A stretch of DNA of 64,000 nucleotides from RGIG5612 sp963589005. Its GTDB lineage: Bacteria; Bacillota; Clostridia; Lachnospirales; Lachnospiraceae. The translations under genes were made by a program, and so were the position numbers. Below the pieces are notes generated by a model, which saw nothing but the letters and a program-made list of their open reading frames with translations, was not told the origin of the DNA and searched no databases. Shown here piece by piece: positions 55,885 through 63,125 of this stretch. Each line of letters starts with the position of its first letter. Within the stretch, counting starts at the first letter, position 1. Where the stretch lies: positions 52,601-116,600 of the forward strand of contig CAVAJR010000004.1 of the NCBI GenBank assembly GCA_963589005.1, in the 5' to 3' direction.

Positions 55885-58185
55885 TCAGAATACTGCCGTC
55901 GGTTCTCCTTCCGCTGTAATCTTATCTGTTATATAGTAGCAATATGTAGGATACATTCCTGACAGATACAAACCATAACAGTTGTGTACACCACTTACAG
56001 GGTATTTAAGGGCGAGATATATAGATTTCAGTGTGGATCTCATAAGGTTTTGATTATTATATCGTGCTCTTACTCTTGCCTCACTGTAATAACTGCCCCA
56101 TCCGCTCATTGTTCTGAATCCTGCTCCATCCTTCCATAGGCTAGGATAATCAAGCATCGAATTTATAATGGCGCTTGCCGAAAGATATCCCAGATAAGGA
56201 TCAGCCGAATAGTCTGCCTCTCCTTCCATCCACGAGATCAGGCAGATAACGCAAGTCTCATCTCCGTCAAATTTTTCCAGCAGTAACTCCTCCAATTGCG
56301 TTCTGTCAGGAACAGACATTTGAACATATTCACTTGTAACCTGAGCATTATTGTTGCTGTCCCTAATAGCTCTACATAGCTTACCGTCGGCATCAAAACT
56401 GTAACTGGCACCGTTCTGTTCCATTGTACCAACAAACATCGCACCGTTAGTTTCCATGTAATACCAGGCATCATCTACAAAATGCCATCCGGTCATAACT
56501 GTACCATCTGAGAATAAGCAATACCATTTTCCATTGTCCTTTAGCCAACCTGTAGCCATTCGTCCGGATGTTTTGTCCAAAAAATACAATTCGCCATTTA
56601 TTCTTTTCCATCCGGTCTGCATTGCCCCGGAACTGCTGAAATAATACCAGATCTGTTTACTATTTTCCGTACCCCTGTACAGCCATCCGGTGGCCATCCG
56701 CCCTCCATCATATGAAAAGAAGTACCATGCATCTTTTATTTGCTTCCAGCCATATGTTGTTGCACCGGACTCACTCATGTAATACCAGATTTCCTTGCCG
56801 TTCTCTGTGCCTCTATACAGCCATCCGATAGCCATTCTGCCACTGTCAGGCGAGAAGAAATACCATACGTTTTTTATCTGTTTCCAGCCATATGTTACGG
56901 TACCTGAGTCACTCATGTAATACCAGACTTCCTTACCGTTTTCCGTGCCCCTGTACAGCCAGCCTGCAGCCATCTCTCCGCTGTCATAAAAATAATACCA
57001 AGAATTGCCAATCATTTTCCAGCCAGTCTGCATTACTCCGTTTGTATCCAGGTAGAACCAGACACCACTAATATATTTCCAGCCTATAGCCATTCTCCCG
57101 GATGACTCAAAATAATACCATACTCCATTTATATGCTTCCAGCCGGTCTGCATTACTCCATTTGAATCAAAATAATACCAAATCTGTTTACCGTTCTCCG
57201 TACCTCTGTGCAGCCAGCCTATCGTCATGGTTCCGTAGTTATCATAGAAAAACCATGCACCGTTTGCATAATACCAACCGATATGTGTATCAAGTGTAGG
57301 TATTACTTCCTGTTTCACAATCACATCGCCACATACAGAACAATGCGATCCTTCCGTAAGTCCTGTCGTTGTCGTCGTTGCTGCAACAGCCTTGTCTATC
57401 ACCACAGTGTGAGTATGTGGAACTATCTTGAATCTGATAAAACATGATTTGCCCATGAAGGTTTCATATATAATCAGTTCAGATGATGATACAATTCTTC
57501 GTACATATGTCGGATATACACCAAACCTAGCATACAGATCATCCTTATTGCCGGTAATTACCGTGCCATCTTCCATCGTAACTGTATATGTCAAATTGTA
57601 TTTCTTAGTTGATTTATCGTAGGTTTCATACATGCGTTTGGTGAAATATTCATCACCATACTTGGTATAATAGCTCTCTATACTGGTATTGGAGGCTATG
57701 GTTCTTACCATCTTTACACTTGCCACATTAAGTGAATCCTCTTCTGATTCCTCGGTCTCGATCTCAGCCGTGTTTTCATTCTCATCCAAGGATTCTGTAT
57801 CTTTTGTATTTTCCCCGGTTGCATCCCCTGATGTTTCTTCTTCAATCGCTTTGGTTTCTGCGGAAGCTGTTGTCTCCTCCTGTGAAGAGGTATTTTCTTC
57901 CGAAGTCTCTATTTCAGATATCTGCTCAGCAGTGCTGTTTTCCTCTTCAAAGCCTGCTCCATTGTCAACAGCATTGTTTTGATTTATTTCAGTCGTCTCA
58001 CTGTCAGTTTCCTCTGAAATTACATAAGTCTGTTCATTTGATTCAGTCTCCGAAAGCAGATTAGACTCACACTCAGTCTGATCTTCTGACACTGCCTGAA
58101 TTTCCGTAGTATCAGCCGCTACCGTAAACACATTCGACGCCGCTAATATTGCAATCAATACAACAGAAAGAATTATCTTCTTCAT
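55885..58185 (-). CDS. Secreted cell-wall-repeat protein with SleB-like C-terminal domain
   Basis: A 766-residue exported protein. It has a signal peptide (MKKIILSVVLIAILAASNVF), an acidic Glu/Ser/Thr linker (about 30-155), a small domain ending in HTHTVVIDKAVAATTTTTG then EGSHCSVCGDVIV (a zinc-ribbon-like module common in Lachnospiraceae surface proteins), and about twelve wall-binding repeats. The C-terminal segment EGEADYSADPYLGYLSASAI, then INSMLDYPSLW, resembles the SleB/Hydrolase_2 fold (EGE, then AxAxxIxN), suggesting peptidoglycan hydrolysis. The ATG at 58185 is used; a GTG one codon earlier is possible. It has its own promoter. Confidence 0.8.
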   Translation of the reverse strand: MKKIILSVVLIAILAASNVFTVAADTTEIQAVSEDQTECESNLLSETESNEQTYVISEETDSETTEINQNNAVDNGAGFEEENSTAEQISEIETSEENTSSQEETTASAETKAIEEETSGDATGENTKDTESLDENENTAEIETEESEEDSLNVASVKMVRTIASNTSIESYYTKYGDEYFTKRMYETYDKSTKKYNLTYTVTMEDGTVITGNKDDLYARFGVYPTYVRRIVSSSELIIYETFMGKSCFIRFKIVPHTHTVVIDKAVAATTTTTGLTEGSHCSVCGDVIVKQEVIPTLDTHIGWYYANGAWFFYDNYGTMTIGWLHRGTENGKQIWYYFDSNGVMQTGWKHINGVWYYFESSGRMAIGWKYISGVWFYLDTNGVMQTGWKMIGNSWYYFYDSGEMAAGWLYRGTENGKEVWYYMSDSGTVTYGWKQIKNVWYFFSPDSGRMAIGWLYRGTENGKEIWYYMSESGATTYGWKQIKDAWYFFSYDGGRMATGWLYRGTENSKQIWYYFSSSGAMQTGWKRINGELYFLDKTSGRMATGWLKDNGKWYCLFSDGTVMTGWHFVDDAWYYMETNGAMFVGTMEQNGASYSFDADGKLCRAIRDSNNNAQVTSEYVQMSVPDRTQLEELLLEKFDGDETCVICLISWMEGEADYSADPYLGYLSASAIINSMLDYPSLWKDGAGFRTMSGWGSYYSEARVRARYNNQNLMRSTLKSIYLALKYPVSGVHNCYGLYLSGMYPTYCYYITDKITAEGEPTAVF

Positions 58186-58239
58186 CACCTGGTCCTTTTA
58201 TTTCTGAAAAATTATAAATATTTCGAAAATATTACAAAA

Positions 58240-58268
58240 ATTTTAACACAAAGTGCAATTAAATGCAA
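58240..58268 (-). promoter_or_regulatory. Promoter of the SleB-like surface protein gene
   Basis: Minus-strand TTGCAT (58263-58268) and TAAAAT (58240-58245) with a 17-nt spacer, about 55 nt upstream of the start. Confidence 0.65.
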
Positions 58269-58315
58269 CAAACTGCCACATTGCAGCTTTGTGAGCCAAT
58301 TAAAACCCTGTCTTC

Positions 58316-58351
58316 AAAAACGAGCCACTCGTTTCTGAGCGGCTCGTTTTT
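58316..58351 (-). terminator. Bidirectional terminator after the Wzz-like gene
   Basis: AAAAACGAGCCACTC and GAGCGGCTCGTTTTT form a 15-bp stem with one mismatch and a GTTTCT loop; the T run is in the stem on either strand. It ends the minus-strand unit of the Wzz-like gene. Confidence 0.8.
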
Positions 58352-58369
58352 GAACAAGATAAGACTATC

Positions 58370-58462
58370 TTATTCAATCTTAACACCGTAATTGTTCATT
58401 GTGTACGTCTTACTAATAACTGTAATAATGTCGGTTACGATTAATTCCGACTTATTTACTGC
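58370..58462 (-). pseudogene. Remnant of a cell-wall-repeat C-terminus, in frame after the Wzz-like stop codon
   Basis: Immediately after the TAG of the Wzz-like gene, in the same frame, 30 codons encode NKSELIVTDIITVISKTYTM then NNYGVKIE before a TAA. This aligns with the last module of the wall-repeat protein ending at 60115 (SSGRMVTGTITINGTSYTM, NSSGVWVK). It is a leftover of a former wall-binding protein, or would be appended by readthrough. Confidence 0.6.
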
Positions 58463-59947
58463 CTACTCCGCAACAATAGCCCCTAATATTTGACATTTTA
58501 CACCTTTACAAGTATCAATTATGTTATTTATATGGTCATATTGTGTGAGTTCGCTCTGTACAACGACAATAACTCCATCTGATGTTTCTATGTTTGCAAA
58601 TGCATTCTCATCGATTAAGATATTTTCTGCCACAACAGTTGTTACATTACTCTGTATCATTTCAGCAATTTCATCTACTATCTTCAGGCCGGCCAGGACA
58701 CTGCTGTCAATAACAACTGCTATCCGGGTAAGATTATTATCATTTACCATAACATTAATCCTAGCTACCGCAATGCGAGCTGCATTTCTCGTATTCATTG
58801 CAGGCCTTTCTCGTTGTCTTGATTTAGTAATCCATTTATCGAACCCGGATTTATATTTTCTCATCGGAGTTGTTTCATCTGCGAAGCTACACAAAACCGG
58901 CAGTTTAAAATCATTTTCAACATCTCTGCTATTATGTATCCTGCCGTCGGTGATATACTTTATTATCATAAATAATGCTGCCAGTAACATGCCGAATATT
59001 CCACCGATTATCATCGACTTTATATCAAGTAAAGATATAAAAGATACATTTCTCTCATCTGCCGCTATGTTATCCTGACTGCTCTGCATACATAATAATT
59101 CCGTATATTTCAGCTGAGTATCTGTAAGATTCATTTTCGCCTTAAGCCTCGGAATATATGACTCAATATCCTGCAGCGCATATACGTGCGTCAGCTGTTT
59201 TTCTCTGATCGCAGCATTTCCGTCAACAAACTGTTCTCTGCTAAGCAGCCTCAGTTCATGATTTTTATAGACTTCTTTGGCATCATTTGATTTAGAAGAT
59301 ATATACTTTTCGATAACGTCAGCCATTTTAGATGTCATATCGCTGTCAAGTCCGTATGCATTTATCTTAAATATGCCCTTAGAACTTTCCGACTCATCAA
59401 TTGCAACAACATCTCTATAGTCATCTGCTGTATAAGCATCATCTACAGCATCAGTCATTTCCTCGTAGACGCTGTCATTTGACAATATCGATAAATAGAC
59501 CTTACAGATAGCTGTAGATATGGCTTCATAATTATCGTCGTCCGTTTTCTCTGCTCCTACAAAATATTGCAGCGTGACTGTATTGATATTGTCCGGATCA
59601 AGCTGTCCAAAAATAGATTCTGTATTATATACTCGGTAATACTCAATCTGGTTATAGTACCACTTAATCGTTGCAGCAAGGTCATCTGCCACACCCAATT
59701 CTTCTGCCGTCATCATCTGACGCAGCTCATCTAACTTAGCCGTATTAACCACAACTGTTCCTTCACTATCAACAATCGTATCCGGTGTACTCGTTTCATT
59801 GACGTATTTTTTATATGTTCCAATTATGCCAATCACAATGGCAAATACAGCAAAAACCACAAGAAGCATTCGCCACCTCTGAATCACAGATAAAAATATA
59901 TCTGTAACGCTTATTGTTCTATCCCTTCTCACGGTTTCATTCTTCAT
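58463..59947 (-). CDS. Wzz/CapA-like polysaccharide chain-length protein
   Basis: A 494-residue bitopic membrane protein: cytoplasmic N-terminus with ISVTDIFLSVIQRWRMLLVV (TM1 about 26-44), a large outer domain with coiled-coil tendency, TM2 (MIIGGIFGMLLAALFMIIKY, about 311-330), and a C-terminal cytoplasmic domain. That domain resembles the Rossmann part of a BY-kinase (RIAVVIDSSVLAGLKIVDEI) but lacks a P-loop. Such proteins set polysaccharide chain length. No other capsule gene is adjacent, which is odd. Its promoter and leader match those upstream of the remnant at 62515, and a wall-repeat remnant follows its stop. Confidence 0.75.
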   Translation of the reverse strand: MKNETVRRDRTISVTDIFLSVIQRWRMLLVVFAVFAIVIGIIGTYKKYVNETSTPDTIVDSEGTVVVNTAKLDELRQMMTAEELGVADDLAATIKWYYNQIEYYRVYNTESIFGQLDPDNINTVTLQYFVGAEKTDDDNYEAISTAICKVYLSILSNDSVYEEMTDAVDDAYTADDYRDVVAIDESESSKGIFKINAYGLDSDMTSKMADVIEKYISSKSNDAKEVYKNHELRLLSREQFVDGNAAIREKQLTHVYALQDIESYIPRLKAKMNLTDTQLKYTELLCMQSSQDNIAADERNVSFISLLDIKSMIIGGIFGMLLAALFMIIKYITDGRIHNSRDVENDFKLPVLCSFADETTPMRKYKSGFDKWITKSRQRERPAMNTRNAARIAVARINVMVNDNNLTRIAVVIDSSVLAGLKIVDEIAEMIQSNVTTVVAENILIDENAFANIETSDGVIVVVQSELTQYDHINNIIDTCKGVKCQILGAIVAE

Positions 59948-60019
59948 ATATACGTCCTCAATTAAAAAATAGATGTGTTGCCGATAATGCTGTGGCTTTT
60001 GTGCATAATGTACACTATT

Positions 60020-60049
60020 TCTTTAGTGTACTACCCAGTCTTTTGTCAA
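60020..60049 (-). promoter_or_regulatory. Promoter P1 (Wzz-like gene), homologous to P2
   Basis: Minus-strand TTGACA (60044-60049) and TAAAGA (60020-60025), 18 nt apart. The region from upstream of the -35 through the leader (TGCACAAAAGCCACAGCA) is nearly the same as at 62840-62915. Confidence 0.6.
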
Positions 60050-60114
60050 CTTATCCAATAATTTTGACAAAGTCTACGCTTTCCGGACACCTTGCATCAC
60101 GGAAATACAGTATC

Positions 60115-61494
60115 TTATTTTACCCATACACCAGAGCTGTTCATTGTGTATGATGTTCCATTAATAGTTATTGTTCCTGTTACCATCCTTCCTGATGACT
60201 GCTCCATGTAATACCACTTGTTGTTTATCTTAACCCAACCAGTCTGCATTGCGCCTGAGTCGTTAAAGTAGTACCAGATCTCCTTGCCGTTTTCCATTCC
60301 TCGATACAGCCAGCCTGTAGTTATTCTGCCTGATTCATTGAAGAAGTACCATTTGTTACTGATCTTAGCCCAGCCGGTCTGCATTGTGCCTAAGTCGTTA
60401 AAGTAATACCAGATCTCCTTGCCGTTTTCTGTTCCTTGATACAGCCATCCCGTAGTCATTCTGCCTGATTCATTAAAGAAATACCACTTGTTATTGATTT
60501 TAGCCCAACTGATCTGCATTGCGCCTGAGCCGTTAAAGTAATACCAGATCTCCTTGCCGTTCTCTGTTCCGCGATACAGCCAACCCATAGTCATTCTGCC
60601 TGACTCATTGAAGAAGTACCATGTATTATTGATATTCTGCCAGCCGGTCTGCATTGCGCCTGAGCCGTTAAAGTAATACCAGATCTCCTTGCCATTTTCT
60701 GTTCCTCTGTACAGCCATCCGGTAGTCTTATCACCGTTCTCTTTGTAGAAATACCATGTATCATTTTCTTGTGACCATCCTGATAGTTCAGAAAGAGCCC
60801 TTTGTGCATCCTCCAATACGGCCTTTGCATCATTAAAAGTTATACATGCATCTTCGTACATCTTCTTTGCCTCACAATATGCAAGCTTAGATGCATTGCT
60901 CTGATATTCTGCTTTGTATTCTTCCAACGTATCTTTTTTTGTTTTGAGATTTAATGAATCATAGAATGCATCTAATAATGAATTGTATTCGTATACAGAC
61001 ATTGCTGCATAGTTGGTACAGAACCCCAATCCCGATGTGAGAGCGGTAGAATAATTTCCGGTATAATAGCTTTTCATATCAAGAACATAAACAGTTCCGG
61101 CCTTTGCCATTGCAAAAATTTCCGAGTTACGATTTCTTATCAAATTATAATAATGCCCTACCTCTCCGCCATCATCATAATTATAGATTTTACTGAGATC
61201 GTAACTGTATTTTTCTTCTGTGTACCATCCTGAGAATGGACTTGTATATGTCATGGCCAAAAACGGGCATGCATCCAACATTCCATTTTCTACTTCCTGC
61301 GCATACCATTCCGCAAAAGTAGGATATGCAACCTCAGTAATGGTTTCCTCTTCTAATGTTGACTCTAACAAATTTTCTTCTGTTTCCTCAATTGTTTCTT
61401 CTGCAACTGTTTCTTCTATAATAGACTCCGGTTCAGAAGATTGTTCCTCAGCAGATTCTATTGTTGCAGCAGAAGTTTCAGCTGCATCTTCTGT
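60115..61494 (-). CDS. Downstream half of a CAP-domain cell-wall-repeat protein (after in-frame stop)
   Basis: This frame directly continues the gene 61495-62451 after its TAA, with no frame change. It encodes the end of an acidic linker, the second half of a CAP/SCP-like domain (SPFSGWYTEEKYSYDLSKIY, then GEVGHYYNLI), a helical spacer, and nine wall-binding repeats ending in YTMNSSGVWVK. No ATG with a ribosome binding site exists near its beginning; the first ATG (61281) is inside the CAP half. It is therefore the tail of one 778-codon gene, expressed only on readthrough or if the stop reverts. Confidence 0.65.
   Translation of the reverse strand, partial: TEDAAETSAATIESAEEQSSEPESIIEETVAEETIEETEENLLESTLEEETITEVAYPTFAEWYAQEVENGMLDACPFLAMTYTSPFSGWYTEEKYSYDLSKIYNYDDGGEVGHYYNLIRNRNSEIFAMAKAGTVYVLDMKSYYTGNYSTALTSGLGFCTNYAAMSVYEYNSLLDAFYDSLNLKTKKDTLEEYKAEYQSNASKLAYCEAKKMYEDACITFNDAKAVLEDAQRALSELSGWSQENDTWYFYKENGDKTTGWLYRGTENGKEIWYYFNGSGAMQTGWQNINNTWYFFNESGRMTMGWLYRGTENGKEIWYYFNGSGAMQISWAKINNKWYFFNESGRMTTGWLYQGTENGKEIWYYFNDLGTMQTGWAKISNKWYFFNESGRITTGWLYRGMENGKEIWYYFNDSGAMQTGWVKINNKWYYMEQSSGRMVTGTITINGTSYTMNSSGVWVK
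60225..60770 (-). repeat. 135-bp tandem repeats in the CAP/wall-repeat gene
   Basis: A landmark (complement of GATACAGCCA) recurs at 60303, 60438, 60573 and, slightly changed, 60708, at 135-bp steps. Each unit encodes 45 residues (GWLYRGTENGKEIWYYFN plus a second repeat). Units are similar but less identical than the 186-bp array. Confidence 0.8.
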
Positions 61495-62451
61495 TTAAGA
61501 CGCAGACGGGATTTCTGAACTAGCTTCTGTTGCTTCTTCAGAAGGTTCAATTGTGATTGCATCTTCTTCACATTCAGTAATATCTTCAACGACTGGTTGT
61601 GCAGCAGTTTCGGGGATGGCTTCTAATTCTTCTATCAGTTCTATGTCTCCACTCATTTCAGCATAATTTATTTGCACTTCACCGATAGATTCCTCCAGAG
61701 TATAGCCTAATACTTCTGCTAATTCTCCATTGTAGATATTTCCGTAATCGCCGAACACGCCATATCCAAAAGCAAGATTCTCATCCCATCCTCTTGCATA
61801 CAGCCAATCAACATAGTGATACATAAGCGCTCTTGCACCTCCAACCGCCATCATGGAATCTGCTATGGCTGTCAGATTCGTCATTGGAACATACTGTATT
61901 CCAAGATATGCACGTAAGGTCACATAATTTTCCATATATCTTTCTGCTACCTTCATAGAATAAAAAGAGGTCTGATCTTCCGAATACCCTGCATCAGTGA
62001 CATACCCAAGACTCTGCGCTTTTTCCAGCACAGCTATCGCATTGTTCGCATCATCTGCATATCCAGGATAATTATTCGCAACCCATCTGAAGAAACTAAA
62101 GGCTCCTCCGTTCAAAGCATCCAACGATTCGTTATACTGTATTACAGCTGACGCATAATTATCCTTAACTTCCTCGACTTTCGCTTTCAAATCTTCAATA
62201 GTGGTCACTAATTCATCCCCTGCGAGATTTCTTACCGAGTCTAAAGCAGGATCCGTTTTATTTTCCTGTTCTTCAAAGGCTATTCTTGCCTCCTCTTTTT
62301 CATTTGCTGCATTTTCATATACTGCCTGTGCTTCGTTTAATGCATTCTTTAGCGTCTGATAATCTGATGTCGTCACCGCAAGCGTCGGAACGCACATTGA
62401 TATCACAAGAATACCTGTTGTTAATATGGTTGCAATTCTTTTTCTCCACAT
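61495..62451 (-). CDS. Secreted CAP-domain protein, upstream half ending at an in-frame TAA
   Basis: Encodes a signal peptide (WRKRIATILTTGILVISMCV), a helical coiled-coil-like region (to about 110), the first half of a CAP/SCP domain (GARALMYHYVDWLYARGWDE, NLAFGYGVFGDYGN), then an acidic linker ending PSAS and TAA. The linker and the other half of the CAP domain continue in frame after the stop. Start chosen at 62451 because AAAGGGG is eight nt upstream; the ATG six nt earlier is too close to it. CAP domains in Gram-positive surface proteins have varied, mostly unknown roles. Confidence 0.7.
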   Translation of the reverse strand: MWRKRIATILTTGILVISMCVPTLAVTTSDYQTLKNALNEAQAVYENAANEKEEARIAFEEQENKTDPALDSVRNLAGDELVTTIEDLKAKVEEVKDNYASAVIQYNESLDALNGGAFSFFRWVANNYPGYADDANNAIAVLEKAQSLGYVTDAGYSEDQTSFYSMKVAERYMENYVTLRAYLGIQYVPMTNLTAIADSMMAVGGARALMYHYVDWLYARGWDENLAFGYGVFGDYGNIYNGELAEVLGYTLEESIGEVQINYAEMSGDIELIEELEAIPETAAQPVVEDITECEEDAITIEPSEEATEASSEIPSAS

Positions 62452-62514
62452 ACTCATTTCCCCTTTCTAAGATGTTTTCTTTTACTTTCCCTTTCAGCAT
62501 ACATTTATCTTATT

Positions 62515-62733
62515 TTACCAACATACGGGAATCGTTTCCTCTTCTGCATTTAATGTTGTCACTTCAATCTCAGAGATTTCAGATATGTTCTCCTTATCTG
62601 TTCCCGATACATCTGTGTTTTCAGCTAAGAATGTGTCAAATGCATCATCTGCAGCTGACTCATTAGTCATGACTGCCTCTGACACATAATCCACAGCAGC
62701 TCCATTTTCCAATGTTGCAGCAAATGACGGCAT
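62515..62733 (-). pseudogene. Truncated N-terminus of a secreted acidic protein
   Basis: The 72-codon frame MPSFAATLENGAAVDYVSEA, then Ser/Glu/Thr-rich linker, looks like sequence just after a signal-peptide cleavage site, but the start and hydrophobic core are missing or frame-broken (a TAG lies nine codons upstream). It ends after 72 codons. It lies behind promoter P2 and in front of the CAP-domain gene. No ribosome binding site is visible. Confidence 0.45.
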
Positions 62734-62879
62734 TACTATTGATGCTGTTCTTATAATCTATCCGTTGTGGTTTATTTGCCTGTTGGCTTACAAAATATTC
62801 GAAAAGGATTTGATGTAGCTTGGATTCCTTTTTGTCCGACACGATGTTGCTGTGACTTTTGTGCAAAATGCACATCATT

Positions 62880-62909
62880 ATTTTAAGCGCATACCTTATC
62901 TCCTGTCAA
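62880..62909 (-). promoter_or_regulatory. Promoter P2, homologous to P1
   Basis: Minus-strand TTGACA (62904-62909) and TAAAAT (62880-62885), 18 nt apart, followed by TGCACAAAAGTCACAGCA, shared with P1. It probably drives the remnant and the CAP-domain gene. The gene-free stretch 62734-63119 otherwise holds only the hairpin and remnant listed below. Confidence 0.65.
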
Positions 62910-63015
62910 CTTTTCCATAACATTTTAGACATTTTTTTATTTTTCTTTGCTAATTTTATGGAAAATTGCACTCAAAAAGCAGGTCAAAAACAGAGGCTGG
63001 AATCTATTATTTTTA

Positions 63016-63048
63016 AGTAATGCCGCCTCAAACCGAGGCGGCATTACT
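63016..63048. terminator. Perfect 14-bp hairpin between surface-protein genes
   Basis: AGTAATGCCGCCTC (63016-63029) and its complement (63035-63048) flank AAACC. T-rich sequence follows on the plus strand; the minus side is A/T-mixed. It most likely ends the minus-strand gene 63120-64000. Confidence 0.65.
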
Positions 63049-63076
63049 GTTTATCTTTATTTTATTCTTATTCTAT

Positions 63077-63125
63077 TCATACGCCGGAACTATCCATCGT
63101 GTATGATGTTTCGTTGTTGTTAATC
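63077..63125 (-). pseudogene. Wall-repeat C-terminal remnant behind the stop of the edge gene
   Basis: In a frame shifted from the gene at 63120, KINNNETSYTMDSSGV then stop is encoded, matching the standard terminal module (INGTSYTMNSSGVWVK) of the protein ending at 60115. The gene's own end (ERIVGED) is therefore a replacement or frameshifted tail. Confidence 0.5.

Noticed and set aside
62663..62878. 71-codon minus-strand frame upstream of the CAP-domain gene
   Set aside because: It overlaps the signal-peptide remnant in another frame, has no protein-like composition, and lies partly in the shared leader.
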